25,640 nt of DNA from Rhodoferax sp. (GCA_020048295.1 JAIFMT010000214.1:1-25640), one strand, 5' to 3'; positions 15,456 through 24,506 are shown, numbered from the stretch's first letter. Made by a program: numbers and translations. The notes: a model not told the origin generated them from the letters alone.

Positions 15456-16538
15456 CTAGAACTCACCGAAAATGGGACCCGGGAGTGTCAGCAACTTTTT
15501 GATTGGTGCGGGAAAACCCAAACCTGGCCACTGGCTTGGCCCGATCCAGCAGCCATCGGCCTTTGGAGTGCAAGTGCGTGGCAACTTCACGCGCACCGGG
15601 TGCAGGAGCAGGTCTTTGTGCGTCAGCACATGCTTGAAGGCGGGCAGATCAACCACCGTGACGTGCTGGCCGCCGGGCAAGGCCGCCAGCAACGCTGCAC
15701 GGTCAGCAAACAGGGCAAAACACGTCAAGCCAGCCCACACGCCGGGTGTCGGGCGCTGGCTTAGCCACAGCGCGCCATCTTCGGCGTGCGCCCACAGCAG
15801 CCAGATTGACTGCGCACTGCGCTTGAGCTTGCGGGTTTTGACGGGAAATTGTTCGGTCTTGCCCTGTGCCTTGGCGCGGCACGCGACCTGTAGTGGACAG
15901 ATCTCGCAATTTGGTTTTTTGGGGGTACACAGCGTGGCACCCAGGTCCATCAAGCCTTGTGTATAGCGTGGCATCGCCTGCTGCAGGTCCTCTTTGGGTA
16001 GCAGCTCGGTGGCCAAGGCCCACAATTGGCGCTCATGGGCGGCCTGCCCCAGGTCAGCATCGAAGCCAAGAAACCGTGTCAGCACGCGCTTGACATTGCC
16101 ATCCAGAATCGCCACCCGCTGGCCAAAGCACAGTGACGCAATGGCTGCTGCGGTGGAGCGGCCAATGCCTGGCAAAGTCTGCAGTACTTCGGCCTGCTGG
16201 GGAAACTCTCCCGCGTACTGTTGCACCACCACCTGTGCGCAGCGATGCAGATGACGCGCCCGGCTGTAGTAGCCCAAACCGGCCCACAAGGCCAGCACCT
16301 CGGCCTGCGGTGCCTGCGCCAGCACGCCTACATCAGCAAAATGTGCCAAAAACCGGGCGTAATAGTCGCATACGGTGGCCACCTGAGTCTGCTGCAACAT
16401 GATCTCGGACAGCCAGACACGGTACGGGTCACGCGTGTCTTGCCAGGGCAGGTCATGGCGGCCGTGCTGCAGCTGCCATTGCACCACGGCCGATGCCAGC
16501 GAAAAACCGCCCGCGCCAGACTCAGGCTGGCTGGGCAT
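15456..16538 (-). CDS. mutY: Adenine DNA glycosylase MutY
   Basis: This 360-residue enzyme removes adenine mispaired with 8-oxoguanine, preventing G:C to T:A changes. Catalytic Glu45 sits in Ser-Glu-Ile-Met-Leu-Gln-Gln-Thr-Gln. The helix-hairpin-helix is Leu-Pro-Gly-Ile-Gly-Arg-Ser-Thr (122-129), and Asp146 lies in Leu-Asp-Gly-Asn-Val. The 4Fe-4S ligands are Cys204, Cys211, Cys214 and Cys220 (C-x6-C-x2-C-x5-C). A C-terminal NUDIX-like domain from about 240 recognises 8-oxoG. The ATG lies inside the end of the dynamin-like gene (17-bp overlap), so the two are probably translated from one message that may also include mutM. Length is normal. Confidence 0.95.
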   Translation of the reverse strand: MPSQPESGAGGFSLASAVVQWQLQHGRHDLPWQDTRDPYRVWLSEIMLQQTQVATVCDYYARFLAHFADVGVLAQAPQAEVLALWAGLGYYSRARHLHRCAQVVVQQYAGEFPQQAEVLQTLPGIGRSTAAAIASLCFGQRVAILDGNVKRVLTRFLGFDADLGQAAHERQLWALATELLPKEDLQQAMPRYTQGLMDLGATLCTPKKPNCEICPLQVACRAKAQGKTEQFPVKTRKLKRSAQSIWLLWAHAEDGALWLSQRPTPGVWAGLTCFALFADRAALLAALPGGQHVTVVDLPAFKHVLTHKDLLLHPVRVKLPRTCTPKADGCWIGPSQWPGLGFPAPIKKLLTLPGPIFGEF

Positions 16539-18483
16539 TCATGGCCACACCAAAGCGGTCGGGGGTTGTCATTTGCAGCAAGTAATCGGTCAGCTCCCCC
16601 AGCTTGTGCTCGGCCTGGTCGAGTTCGGCACTGCGTGCATTGATTTCTGCAATGCGCTCGGCCAGACTCTCGGAAGCCAGCGCGATGCGGTCAATGGCTT
16701 CGAGGCGGCGCGCGAAGTTCTTGCGCCGTTCGCGCAATTGGGAATCGAGCTGGGACGCCGCCGACTTGCTCCAGGTTTCAATATCACCCAGCGCTGTCTC
16801 ATAGACACCGCGCAAGCGGGTGGACAGCGCCCGCACCACCGCTTGTGCAAATTCAGGTTGCGCCAACCGGAACGCGTTGCCAATGCCCAGGTATTGCAGA
16901 TGACTGCGTTCAATCAAACCCAGTTCATTCACATAGGACGCGACTTGCGGCTCGTCGGGGGCTTGCAATGAAAACCCGTATTCGGTATTGAGCTGCATGA
17001 AGGTGGCGATCAACATGGTGTGGATTTCCAGCCCCTTGACGTGGACTTGCTCCATATTGACCCGCAGGCGATCAAACGTATCGCCATAAGAGCGCTTGAT
17101 GCCCAGCTTGAAACCCTTCTGGTTCAGCGCCGCCGTCAATTGCGCCATTTCCTGGCGCAGGTTGAGCGGGCCCAGCAAGCCAAAAATCTCGCGCAGCAAC
17201 TTCAGGTGGACCGAGCGCACCGCATGAATCTTGACTCCGGCCGCGTCAAAATCAGCTTGCTCTTGCGCAATGCGGGCGCGCATGGCTTTGATCACCGGCT
17301 TGTTTTTGCCTTGCAAGCCCTTGAGCTCAATCAATTGCTCGGTCAGGTCGCGCCGGCGCACCTGCACCACCCGACCAGTTTCGGTACGCAAGGCGCTGAT
17401 GCCGCGCGCCACCGCGGCACCCAAGATCTTCTGCCGCCGTCCCATGATGCCTTTGCTCAAGGCCTCCTCCAGCACCCCCAGGCAGCTGCGGCGCAACAGG
17501 GCCGCATCGTTGCTGACCTTGCCCATCAAGCCCTTTTGCGCCGATACCGCCACCACCTGCTGCTCCGAGATACCTAGCACCTGGGCGGCGTCGCGCTTTT
17601 GCTTTTCGATTTGCGCCTGCACTTCCTGCGGGCTGTCCATGGCGTCCCACAAGGTGTCGATCTTGTTCAGCACCACCAGCCGCGTTGCCATGTCCTGGTC
17701 GTCTTCCACCAGGTGTTCGCGCCAGATCGACAGATCAGACTGGGTGACACCGGTGTCAGCACCCAGAATGAACACCACCGCCTGCGCCTGCGGGATCAGG
17801 CTGACAGTCAGCTCGGGCTCGGCACCGATGGCGTTCAGCCCGGGCGTATCCAGAATCACCAGGCCCTGCCTGAGCAACGGATGGGCGATGTTGATCAGGG
17901 CGTGGCGCCACTTGGGCACCTCCACCAGACCCGCGGCGTCCAGCAGCGGGTTGTGTTCGGGCGACTGGTTGTGCCAGAAGCCCAGCGCACGGGCCTCGTC
18001 CTGCGTGACCCGGCGCGTCTCGGCGACCTTGGCAAAGGCTTCGGCCAGCTGTTTCGGGTTGGTCACCTCCAGGGCGGTGTGGATCCATTTGTCGGGCACC
18101 ATGCGCCACTCCATCAGCGACTGCGGCTGCAAGCGCGTCTCAATGGGCAGCAGGCGCAGGCACGGTGGCACCTCGGGGTCATAACCCATCTCGGTCGGGC
18201 ACATCGTGGTGCGCCCGGCGCTCGCGGGCATGATGCGCCGCCCATAATCCGCAAAAAACACGGCATTGATCAACTCAGATTTGCCGCGTGAAAACTCGGC
18301 CACAAATGCCACCATGACCTTGTCCACCCGAATCTGCGATTCAAGCCGGTGCAGCCGGTCTTCCACCGACGCATCGAGCATGTCCTGGTCTTTCAGCCAC
18401 TGCGCCAACAGCTTCAGGCGCAGCGCAAACTCGCGCCGCCAGGTGCCGTGCTGGTCAAATTTTTCGTTGAATGAAGTTGCCAA
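16522..18483 (-). CDS. Dynamin-like GTPase
   Basis: This protein of about 653 residues has an N-terminal large GTPase domain and a long helical remainder, the layout of bacterial dynamin-like proteins. GTPase motifs (numbered from the TTG at 18483) are the P-loop Ala-Glu-Phe-Ser-Arg-Gly-Lys-Ser ending at 69, G2 threonines near 92-93, G3 Asp-Thr-Pro-Gly at 212-215 and G4 Asn-Lys-Ile-Asp at 273-276. Residues ~360-650 are rich in coiled-coil heptads and lack clear membrane spans. The frame also opens at a TTG at 18513, but that codon overlaps a likely extended -10 element. The TTG at 18483 has GGAGG four bases upstream, so I prefer it. The function is unknown; relatives remodel or protect membranes. 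The gene lies between mutM and mutY and overlaps the latter. Confidence 0.85.
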   Translation of the reverse strand: MATSFNEKFDQHGTWRREFALRLKLLAQWLKDQDMLDASVEDRLHRLESQIRVDKVMVAFVAEFSRGKSELINAVFFADYGRRIMPASAGRTTMCPTEMGYDPEVPPCLRLLPIETRLQPQSLMEWRMVPDKWIHTALEVTNPKQLAEAFAKVAETRRVTQDEARALGFWHNQSPEHNPLLDAAGLVEVPKWRHALINIAHPLLRQGLVILDTPGLNAIGAEPELTVSLIPQAQAVVFILGADTGVTQSDLSIWREHLVEDDQDMATRLVVLNKIDTLWDAMDSPQEVQAQIEKQKRDAAQVLGISEQQVVAVSAQKGLMGKVSNDAALLRRSCLGVLEEALSKGIMGRRQKILGAAVARGISALRTETGRVVQVRRRDLTEQLIELKGLQGKNKPVIKAMRARIAQEQADFDAAGVKIHAVRSVHLKLLREIFGLLGPLNLRQEMAQLTAALNQKGFKLGIKRSYGDTFDRLRVNMEQVHVKGLEIHTMLIATFMQLNTEYGFSLQAPDEPQVASYVNELGLIERSHLQYLGIGNAFRLAQPEFAQAVVRALSTRLRGVYETALGDIETWSKSAASQLDSQLRERRKNFARRLEAIDRIALASESLAERIAEINARSAELDQAEHKLGELTDYLLQMTTPDRFGVAMNAQPA

Positions 18484-18504
18484 AGTGCCTCCAGAGCGTG
18501 CTGA

Positions 18505-18520
18505 GCGTTTCAATATAGCA
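18505..18520 (-). promoter_or_regulatory. Candidate extended -10 promoter for the dynamin-like gene
   Basis: The minus strand reads TGC-TATATT (18520-18512), an extended -10 element with a likely start near 18505. A GGAGG ribosome-binding site follows at 18492-18488 before the TTG start. No good -35 hexamer is seen at 17 bp. If used, it would drive the GTPase and mutY independently of mutM. Confidence 0.45.
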
Positions 18521-18553
18521 CCCTTGCACCTGCGTGCCGCTGAATTGGCCGGT

Positions 18554-19369
18554 TCAACGCTTCTGGCAGACCGGGCAGTAAAAGCTGGAACGCTGCCCCT
18601 GGCGGATCAGTTTGATTGGGCTGGCGCAAACTTTGCAGGGTAAACCAACCCGGCCATAGACCATGGCATCAAGCTGAAAGTGGCCCGACTCTCCGTTGGC
18701 ACTGGAGAAATCCCGCAGCGTGCTGCCGCCTTTCTCGAGCGCCCGCGTCAGCACGTCACGAATTGCACCGTACAGCCGCGCCACGCGCGGCCGGCTCAAA
18801 CTTGCCGCGCGCGCAGTGGGGCGAATACCTGCCAGAAACAACGCCTCCGAGGCATAAATATTGCCCACGCCCACCACCACATCGCCGCACAGCAACACCT
18901 GCTTGATGGCGGTTTTGCGCTGCTTGAGCGCCGCTCCAAATGCGGCCAGCTCAAACGCCGGCGACAAGGGTTCCATGCCCAGGTGCCCGAGCAGCTTGTG
19001 CGCTTGTGGGTCCGCCAGCGAATCGACATACACCACGGCACCAAAACGCCTCGGGTCGTGCAGGCGCAGCGTGCCGTTGGAGGTCACCAGCTCGAAGTGG
19101 TCATGCACCCCGGGCGGCGGCAAATGGCTTGAAAACAGCAGGCTGCCCGACATGCCCAGGTGCAGCAGCAGCCAACCCTGATCAAGCGCCACCAACAAAT
19201 ACTTGCCGCGCCGCTCGACTGTGCGCACCACTCGCCCGGTCAACTGCTCTGGTGCACAGCCCAGCGGCCAGCGCAGCGGTTTGCCCAGGTCTGCTGACAA
19301 CACCTGCGCGCCCTCGATGGCCGCCACAAAACTGCGGCGGGTCACTTCGACTTCAGGTAATTCAGGCAT
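18554..19369 (-). CDS. mutM: Formamidopyrimidine-DNA glycosylase (Fpg/MutM)
   Basis: This 271-residue bifunctional glycosylase/AP lyase removes 8-oxoguanine paired with C and formamidopyrimidines. The start must be the ATG at 19369 (Met-Pro-Glu-Leu-Pro-Glu-Val-Glu), because Pro2, exposed after Met removal, is the catalytic nucleophile; an ATG two codons upstream would bury it. Glu3 is also present. The helix-two-turn-helix region reads [10 protein letters not shown]. The C-terminal zinc finger is C-x2-C-x16-C-x2-C, ending Cys-Gln-Lys-Arg. It is divergent from the TPR protein gene across about 20-38 bp. The same-strand dynamin-like gene begins 70 bp downstream. Confidence 0.96.
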   Translation of the reverse strand: MPELPEVEVTRRSFVAAIEGAQVLSADLGKPLRWPLGCAPEQLTGRVVRTVERRGKYLLVALDQGWLLLHLGMSGSLLFSSHLPPPGVHDHFELVTSNGTLRLHDPRRFGAVVYVDSLADPQAHKLLGHLGMEPLSPAFELAAFGAALKQRKTAIKQVLLCGDVVVGVGNIYASEALFLAGIRPTARAASLSRPRVARLYGAIRDVLTRALEKGGSTLRDFSSANGESGHFQLDAMVYGRVGLPCKVCASPIKLIRQGQRSSFYCPVCQKR

Positions 19370-19389
19370 CGGCAATCTTTTCGGTGGGC

Positions 19390-21138
19390 ATGGATTATTA
19401 TGAACGGATGCGCCTCAAACCTGCCCTATTTACTTTGCTGCTGAGCCTGGCGCTTGGTGTGCATGCCCTCAACGCCACGCCACCCGAGCCCAAGCCCGTC
19501 AGTTCGGCGATGGACAGTGTGCTGTTCTACCAACTGCTGATTGGCGAACTCAATGCGCGCTCGGACGACCCCGGTGTGGCTTTTTCGCTGATTCTCGACG
19601 CGGCACGCAAAACCGGCGACCCGGCGGTGTATCGGCGCGCAGTTCAGATCGCACTGGAGGCACGGGCCGGCGAGTCAGCACTGCAAGCCGCCAAAGCCTG
19701 GAGCCAGGCCATTCCAGCCTCGGCAGAAGCCAATCGCTTCGTGTTGCAGATTTTGCTCGGCCTCAACCGCACCGCCGAGACGCTGGAGCCACTCAAGCGC
19801 AGTCTGACCCTGACCCCAACAGCTGAACTGCGCGACATGTTGTGGGGCTTGCCCGGCCTGTTCGAGCGCACCCAAGACCGCCCACTGGCGGCCACAACCG
19901 TACAAAAGGCACTGGCCAGCGTGCTGAGCGACAAGACCGTGGGCGCAACGGCCTGGGCGGTGATCGGGCGCTTCTGGCTCAGCGCAGCTGACAAGCCCGC
20001 AGCGCTGAATGCCGCTACCAAAGGGCTGGCGATGGATGTCAATTCTGAGCATGCGGCGCTGCTGGCCCTGTCGATGCTGAGCACCGATGTGCCACACGCC
20101 GAGCAATTGGTGCGCTCGCACCTGCCGCAGGCCCGACCGGCCTACCACATGGCCTTCATCAAGGCCTTGCTCGACACGCAACGCACCAGCGAAGCCCAAG
20201 CCGAACTGGCCCAGCTCAAAGCCCATGTGCCCGCCTACCCCGATGCCTGGCTGGTGTCGGGCATGCTGGCGCTGCAGCAACAAACGCCCGATGTCGCAGA
20301 GCCGCAACTGCTGCATTATCTGGACCTGGTGGAAGCGCTTGGCCCGACCGATCAGCCAGTGGAATTGAAGCGCGGTCGCGCGCAAGCCCAGCTGTCACTG
20401 GCGCAAATTGCCCGGCTACGCCATGAACCACAAACCGCCAAAGCCTGGCTGGCGCTGGTGGACAACCCCGATGACCTGCTGCGCGCACAAATCCAGCAAG
20501 CCGTGCTGATGGCGCAGCAGGGGCAGCTCGAAGAAGCGCTGGTGCTGCTGCAAAACCAGCCCGAGCGCAATGAGGCCGATGCCCGCCTCAAGCGCTCGGC
20601 AGAAATTGGCTTGTTGCGCGATTTCAAGCACTACGCGCGTGCCCGCGACAAGCTGCAAGTCGCCATCGCCCAAAGCCCGCACGACACCGACCTGGTGTAT
20701 GAACTGGCCATGGTGAGCGAAAAACTCGGTGATCTGGCAGAAATGGAGCGCCTGTTGCTCAGCCTGATCGCCGCCAACCCACAAGACCCGCAACCCTACA
20801 ACGCGCTGGGTTATTCTCTGGCAGACCGCAACCTGCGCCTGGACGAGGCCAAAGCGCTGATCTCCAAGGCCCTGTCGCTGGCACCAGGCGACCCCTTCAT
20901 CACCGACAGCCTGGCCTGGGCAGAATTTCGCAGTGGCAATCTGGCGCAAGCGCTGACGCTGCTGCAAGCGGCCTTCAAAGACAAACCGGATGCAGAAATT
21001 GCCGCACACCTGGGTGAGGTGTTGTGGGTCAGCCAGCGCCAAGCCGAGGCGCGTGCCGTCTTCACCGAGGGACTCAAACTCAACCCGGACAACGAAACCC
21101 TGGTCGAGACCCTGAAGCGCCTGCGTGTCGCGCTGTGA
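19390..21138 (+). CDS. Secreted TPR-repeat protein
   Basis: This protein of about 582 residues begins with a signal peptide ([20 protein letters not shown]) and then consists mainly of helical tetratricopeptide repeats. The clearest pair is near the C-terminus ([12 protein letters not shown], then Asp-Glu-Ala). It has the ATG at 19390 or, six codons later, at 19408, the latter starting directly at the signal peptide; the frame remains open far upstream but that part is antisense to mutM. This protein precedes lolB in many betaproteobacteria and is presumed to be a periplasmic scaffold, possibly tied to outer-membrane lipoprotein handling. The stop overlaps the lolB GTG (GTGA). Confidence 0.88.
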   Translation: MDYYERMRLKPALFTLLLSLALGVHALNATPPEPKPVSSAMDSVLFYQLLIGELNARSDDPGVAFSLILDAARKTGDPAVYRRAVQIALEARAGESALQAAKAWSQAIPASAEANRFVLQILLGLNRTAETLEPLKRSLTLTPTAELRDMLWGLPGLFERTQDRPLAATTVQKALASVLSDKTVGATAWAVIGRFWLSAADKPAALNAATKGLAMDVNSEHAALLALSMLSTDVPHAEQLVRSHLPQARPAYHMAFIKALLDTQRTSEAQAELAQLKAHVPAYPDAWLVSGMLALQQQTPDVAEPQLLHYLDLVEALGPTDQPVELKRGRAQAQLSLAQIARLRHEPQTAKAWLALVDNPDDLLRAQIQQAVLMAQQGQLEEALVLLQNQPERNEADARLKRSAEIGLLRDFKHYARARDKLQVAIAQSPHDTDLVYELAMVSEKLGDLAEMERLLLSLIAANPQDPQPYNALGYSLADRNLRLDEAKALISKALSLAPGDPFITDSLAWAEFRSGNLAQALTLLQAAFKDKPDAEIAAHLGEVLWVSQRQAEARAVFTEGLKLNPDNETLVETLKRLRVAL

Positions 21139-21650
21139 GCACTTGCTGGTCACGCTGGCTCGTGGGCTTGGTTGCTATTTTATTTGTAACTGGCTGCGCA
21201 ACAGGCACGAGGGATAGAGGCCAAAACGATACATATATATCAAGCTGGCATGGGCGCTTGGCAATCAAGGTCGATGCCGACATCTCACTGACCCAATTGC
21301 CCGGTCAGTCGCTTAGCGCTGCGTTTGAACTGCAAGGTAATGCGCAGCAGGGCATGCTGCAGCTGCTGACCCCGCTGGGTAGCACTGCTGCCCGTGTGAC
21401 GTGGACAGCGACATCTGCCACGCTCGAGTCTGGCGGCGAAGCCCGTGCCTTTGCCGATCTGCCGGCACTGCTGCTGCACCTGCTGGGCACCGAGGTGCCA
21501 GTCAGCGCCCTGTTCGCCTGGCTGAACGGGCAACCGGTCGAACTCGATGGCTGGCAGGTGGATCTGACGCAACGCACGCAAGGCAAGATCATCGCGCGCC
21601 GGCTGGCCCCCGCGCCCGAGGCTGAACTTCGGCTGATTCTGGAAGACTGA
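21135..21650 (+). CDS. lolB: Outer-membrane lipoprotein receptor LolB
   Basis: This 171-residue LolB accepts lipoproteins from periplasmic LolA and inserts them in the outer membrane. The GTG at 21135 overlaps the preceding TGA in GTGA and yields a short lipoprotein signal with lipobox Val-Thr-Gly-Cys, so lipidated Cys is about residue 20. The mature part has Trp-His-Gly-Arg-Leu-Ala-Ile-Lys-Val, then the beta-rich fold with Gly-Met-Leu-Gln-Leu-Leu-Thr-Pro-Leu-Gly, the usual LolB pattern. Residues ~14-31, which include most of the hydrophobic core, the lipobox and the first mature residues, are encoded by dispersed repeat copy C and use codons rare in this genome (TTA, AGG, AGA, ATA nearby). 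Confidence 0.88.
   Translation: MSTCWSRWLVGLVAILFVTGCATGTRDRGQNDTYISSWHGRLAIKVDADISLTQLPGQSLSAAFELQGNAQQGMLQLLTPLGSTAARVTWTATSATLESGGEARAFADLPALLLHLLGTEVPVSALFAWLNGQPVELDGWQVDLTQRTQGKIIARRLAPAPEAELRLILED
21174..21226 (+). repeat. Dispersed AT-rich repeat, copy C (lolB signal peptide)
   Basis: Starting at GCTATTTTATTTGTAACTG, this copy has GGCTGCGCAA, the conserved spacing and GGGATAGAGGCCAAAA. It is the most diverged copy in the core (GTAACT for ATAGCT). Its reading frame in lolB (GCT ATT ...) is the same as that of copy D in the last gene. Confidence 0.7.
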
Positions 21651-21692
21651 CGTGACGCCAATTTGTTCGACCCTGGCCCTGAAATCGCTTTC

Positions 21693-22544
21693 ATGAAGTC
21701 CATTTACGACATTTGCGCTCCCGCCAAGCTCAACCTGTTTTTGCACATTGTTGGCCGCCGGGCTGACGGTTACCACCTGCTGGAATCGGCATTCATGCTG
21801 ATCGACTGGTGCGACACCTTGCATGTCGAGCTGCGCGCTGACGGTCGGCTGAGCCGTGAAGACCTGAGCACCAAGCTGCCTGACGATGACCTGGTGCTGC
21901 GCGCTGCCCGCAGCTTGCAACAAGCTAGCGGCACCCGTCTTGGCGCGCACATCGCCATCGACAAACGCATTCCAGCGCAGGCTGGCATGGGTGGCGGCTC
22001 GTCTGACGCGGCCTCAACGCTGCTGGCACTGAACCGGCTGTGGGGGCTGGGGCTGGACTTGGCGGCACTGCTGCCGCTGGGTCTGCAACTCGGTGCTGAT
22101 GTGCCGTTTTTCCTGGGTGGCCACAACGCCTGGGTGAGTGGCATCGGTGAAACCCTGCAAGCCATTGCGCTGCCACCGGCGCGGTTCTGTGTTGTCAAAC
22201 CACCGCAGGGACTCGATACCGGACGAATTTTTTCGCATCCACAGCTTAAAAGGGACACCAAGCTCGCTATACTCTCAGGCTTTGCTGCAGATGCCTACGG
22301 CTTCGGTTGCAACGATTTGCAAGACATTGCCCAACAGATTTGTCCGGGCGTGAATCAGGCTCTTGACTGGCTTTCCAGCCAAGGCCTGTCAGGGCGAATG
22401 ACCGGTTCCGGTAGCGCCGTATTTGCAAAGTCGTTACAGACCCTTGACCTGGGCAACGTGCCTGTTGGTTTTCAGGTCAAAATATGCAGCAATCTGCCGG
22501 TTCACCCCCTTGCGGGATGGGCGGCATCAAGCGGTTATCGGTAA
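21693..22544 (+). CDS. ispE: 4-diphosphocytidyl-2-C-methyl-D-erythritol kinase
   Basis: This 283-residue GHMP kinase phosphorylates CDP-methylerythritol in the MEP isoprenoid pathway. The N-terminus has Pro-Ala-Lys-Leu-Asn-Leu-Phe-Leu. The GHMP ATP-binding glycine loop is Pro-Ala-Gln-Ala-Gly-Met-Gly-Gly-Gly-Ser-Ser-Asp (94-105). The catalytic Asp is in Gly-Ala-Asp-Val-Pro-Phe-Phe-Leu, and the C-terminal Met-Thr-Gly-Ser-Gly-Ser-Ala-Val-Phe motif is intact. The ATG at 21693 gives the standard N-terminus; a TTG 30 bases upstream is in frame but adds nothing family-like. It follows lolB by 42 bp and its stop codon lies within the stem-loop that precedes tRNA-Gln. Confidence 0.95.
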   Translation: MKSIYDICAPAKLNLFLHIVGRRADGYHLLESAFMLIDWCDTLHVELRADGRLSREDLSTKLPDDDLVLRAARSLQQASGTRLGAHIAIDKRIPAQAGMGGGSSDAASTLLALNRLWGLGLDLAALLPLGLQLGADVPFFLGGHNAWVSGIGETLQAIALPPARFCVVKPPQGLDTGRIFSHPQLKRDTKLAILSGFAADAYGFGCNDLQDIAQQICPGVNQALDWLSSQGLSGRMTGSGSAVFAKSLQTLDLGNVPVGFQVKICSNLPVHPLAGWAASSGYR

Positions 22545-22560
22545 GACCTTCTGGTCTTAC
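22541..22560 (+). other. Perfect stem-loop spanning the ispE stop, before tRNA-Gln
   Basis: GTAAGACC-TTCT-GGTCTTAC is a perfect 8-bp stem with a 4-nt loop. It includes the ispE stop (22542-22544) and ends six bases before tRNA-Gln. There is no U-run, so it is more likely an RNA processing or stability structure than a terminator. Confidence 0.6.
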
Positions 22561-22566
22561 CCGTGT

Positions 22567-22643
22567 AGGGGAGTCGCCAAGCTGGTTAAGGCACTGGATT
22601 TTGATTCCAGCATGCGAAGGTTCGAATCCTTCCTCCCCTGCCA
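22567..22643 (+). tRNA. tRNA-Gln (anticodon UUG)
   Basis: This 77-nt tRNA has A1-U72, acceptor AGGGGAG/CTCCCCT, the D arm with TGG, anticodon arm CTGGA-TTTTGAT-TCCAG (anticodon TTG), T arm AAGG-TTCGAAT-CCTT (within GAAGG/CCTTC), discriminator G73 and encoded CCA. The U35/G36 anticodon bases and G73 fit glutaminyl-tRNA synthetase recognition. It lies between ispE and prs, the usual betaproteobacterial position. Confidence 0.97.
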
Positions 22644-22651
22644 AATTAAGC

Positions 22652-22671
22652 GTTTGTGACTGTTTGTGACT
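22652..22671 (+). repeat. Tandem 10-bp duplication after tRNA-Gln
   Basis: GTTTGTGACT occurs twice in exact tandem, eight bases past the tRNA-Gln 3' end and before prs. It is short and probably a slippage duplication. No integrase or second tRNA fragment is present, so it is not evidence of an attachment site. Confidence 0.7.
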
Positions 22672-22687
22672 ATTAGTTGGAATCTAC

Positions 22688-23665
22688 ATGCAAGCCGATC
22701 TGCCCCCCGAATTCATGGTTTTCACCGGCAATGCCAACCCCGCACTGGCGGCTGACATTGCCCACTACCTGAAAACCGATCTGGGTGCCGCCGAGGTGGG
22801 GCGATTTTCTGACGGCGAAGTCACCGTCGAAATCAAGCAAAACGTGCGTGCCCGCGATGTCTTTGTGGTGCAAAGCACCTGCGCTCCGACCAACGAAAAC
22901 CTGATGGAATTGCTGATCATGGTCGATGCACTCAAACGTGCCTCAGCCGAACGCATCAGCGCCGTCATCCCCTATTTTGGTTACGCCCGGCAAGATCGGC
23001 GTCCGCGCTCCAGCCGCGTGCCGATCTCCGCCAAGGTGGTGGCCAACATGCTGCAGGCAGTGGGCGTGGCCCGCGTGCTGACCATGGACTTGCACGCCGA
23101 CCAGATTCAGGGCTTCTTTGACATCCCGGTAGACAACATTTACGCCTCGCCGGTGCTGCTGGGCGACTTGAAGCAGAAAAATTACGATGACCTGATCGTC
23201 GTGTCGCCCGATGTGGGCGGTGTGGTGCGCGCGCGCGCGCTGGCCAAACAGCTCAATTGCGACCTGGCCATCATCGACAAGCGCCGCCCGCGCGCCAACG
23301 TCAGCGAAGTCATGCACGTCATCGGCGAAATAGAAGGCCGAAACTGTGTGGTCATGGACGACATGATCGACACCGCAGGCACGCTGGTCAAAGCTGCCAG
23401 CGTGCTCAAGCAGCGCGGGGCCAAAAAGGTTTATGCCTATTGCACCCACGCCATTTTTTCCGGCCCGGCGATTGACCGCATCAGCCACGGCGATGCGCTC
23501 GATGAGGTGGTGGTGACCAACACCATTCCATTGAGCCCCGCGGCAATGAAATGCACCAAAATCCGACAGCTTAACGTCGCCCCGTTGATCGCCGAGACCA
23601 TTCAGCGCATCGCGGAAGGCAAGTCGGTGATGAGTTTGTTTTCCGATCAAGACAACCTGTTTTGA
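22688..23665 (+). CDS. prs: Ribose-phosphate pyrophosphokinase (PRPP synthetase)
   Basis: This 325-residue enzyme makes PRPP from ribose-5-phosphate and ATP for nucleotide, histidine and tryptophan synthesis. Visible family landmarks are Arg-Phe-Ser-Asp-Gly-Glu near residues 39-44, Tyr-Phe-Gly-Tyr-Ala-Arg-Gln-Asp-Arg, and the flexible-loop Arg-Pro-Arg. Also present are [11 protein letters not shown] and the ribose-5-phosphate/PRPP loop [10 protein letters not shown]. Length is normal for class I. The gene follows tRNA-Gln by 44 bp and ends at an intrinsic terminator. Confidence 0.97.
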   Translation: MQADLPPEFMVFTGNANPALAADIAHYLKTDLGAAEVGRFSDGEVTVEIKQNVRARDVFVVQSTCAPTNENLMELLIMVDALKRASAERISAVIPYFGYARQDRRPRSSRVPISAKVVANMLQAVGVARVLTMDLHADQIQGFFDIPVDNIYASPVLLGDLKQKNYDDLIVVSPDVGGVVRARALAKQLNCDLAIIDKRRPRANVSEVMHVIGEIEGRNCVVMDDMIDTAGTLVKAASVLKQRGAKKVYAYCTHAIFSGPAIDRISHGDALDEVVVTNTIPLSPAAMKCTKIRQLNVAPLIAETIQRIAEGKSVMSLFSDQDNLF

Positions 23666-23680
23666 CCGGAATTCCAAGTG

Positions 23681-23716
23681 GCTCGCACCTCCTTTTTTGG
23701 ATGGCGGGCTTTTTTT
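23681..23716 (+). terminator. Intrinsic terminator after prs
   Basis: GCTCGC (23681-23686) pairs with GCGGGC (23704-23709), with one G.U pair, and is followed directly by a run of seven T. The loop is long (17 nt, containing six T). It lies 15 bp after the prs stop and separates prs from rplY. Confidence 0.75.
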
Positions 23717-23762
23717 AATCAGGGTCGCACTGGTCGCGGTCGGCCCTTTACGGAGTTAGCCA

Positions 23763-24461
23763 ATGAAATTTATCGCTTATGAGCGTGCCAAGCAGGGTAC
23801 GGGTGCGAGCCGCCGTCTGCGCATCACCGGTCGCACGCCCGGTATCGTTTACGGTGGAACGGCCGAGCCGCAGCTGATCGAACTCGATCACAACGCACTC
23901 TGGCACGCCCTGAAAAAAGAGGCCTTCCATTCAAGCATCCTGACCATGGAAATGGCCGGTGCCGAGAGCAACGTGCTGTTGCGCGACGTACAAGTCCATC
24001 CCTTCAAACAGTTGATCCTGCACATCGACTTCCAGCGTGTGGATGCCACCACCAAGCTGCACATGAAGGTGCCGTTGCACTTCTTTGGCGACAACGACTC
24101 GCAAGCCGTCAAGTCTGAAGGCTGCATTGCCAACCACGTCATCAACGAACTCGACGTGTTGTGCCTGCCCACCGACCTGCCCGAGTTCATCAAGGTGGAC
24201 CTGAGTGGCCTGAAAAAGGGCAGCTCGCTGTGCCTGGCCGACATTCCACTGCCCAAGGGCGTGAAAGCCGTGACCCACGGCGGCAACAAAAACCCGGTGG
24301 TGGTGTCTGTGGTGGTGGTGGCGGCGGCTGAGGCCCCGGCTGCCGAGCCAGCGGCGGATGCGGCTCCCGCCAAACCGGCAGGCAAGGCCGGTGCCAAGCC
24401 CGCAGCAAAAGCGCCGGCGGCTGCCAAGGCGCCAGCTGCCAAGCCTGCTGCCAAAAAATAA
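23763..24461 (+). CDS. rplY: 50S ribosomal protein L25 (Ctc/TL5 form)
   Basis: This 232-residue protein is of the long Ctc/TL5 type, which binds 5S rRNA. The N-terminal L25 domain (residues 1-95) has [14 protein letters not shown], and the TL5 C-terminal beta domain (about 100-185) follows. Residues ~188-232 form an Ala/Pro/Lys-rich disordered basic tail, which I take to be an additional RNA contact. A GGAG ribosome-binding site lies seven bases before the ATG. It sits between prs and pth as in many bacteria, each with its own terminator. Confidence 0.95.
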   Translation: MKFIAYERAKQGTGASRRLRITGRTPGIVYGGTAEPQLIELDHNALWHALKKEAFHSSILTMEMAGAESNVLLRDVQVHPFKQLILHIDFQRVDATTKLHMKVPLHFFGDNDSQAVKSEGCIANHVINELDVLCLPTDLPEFIKVDLSGLKKGSSLCLADIPLPKGVKAVTHGGNKNPVVVSVVVVAAAEAPAAEPAADAAPAKPAGKAGAKPAAKAPAAAKAPAAKPAAKK

Positions 24462-24478
24462 GCTCACTGGCGCTTCTG

Positions 24479-24506
24479 AAAAGGCTCACTCCGGTGGGCC
24501 TTTTTT
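24479..24506 (+). terminator. Intrinsic terminator after rplY
   Basis: AAGGCTCAC (24481-24489) pairs with GTGGGCCTT (24494-24502), one G.U pair, with a 4-nt loop and a T-run to 24506. It starts about 18 bp past the rplY stop and is followed by pth 34 bp later, which therefore needs its own promoter or read-through. Confidence 0.85.

Noticed and set aside
18940..19389. N-terminal extension of the TPR protein by about 150 residues
   Set aside because: The extension is antisense to mutM, is Arg/Ala/Pro-rich shadow sequence, and hides the obvious signal peptide.
22567..22671. Genomic-island attachment site at tRNA-Gln
   Set aside because: No integrase or duplicated tRNA end is present, and the following genes (prs, rplY, pth) are normal core neighbours.
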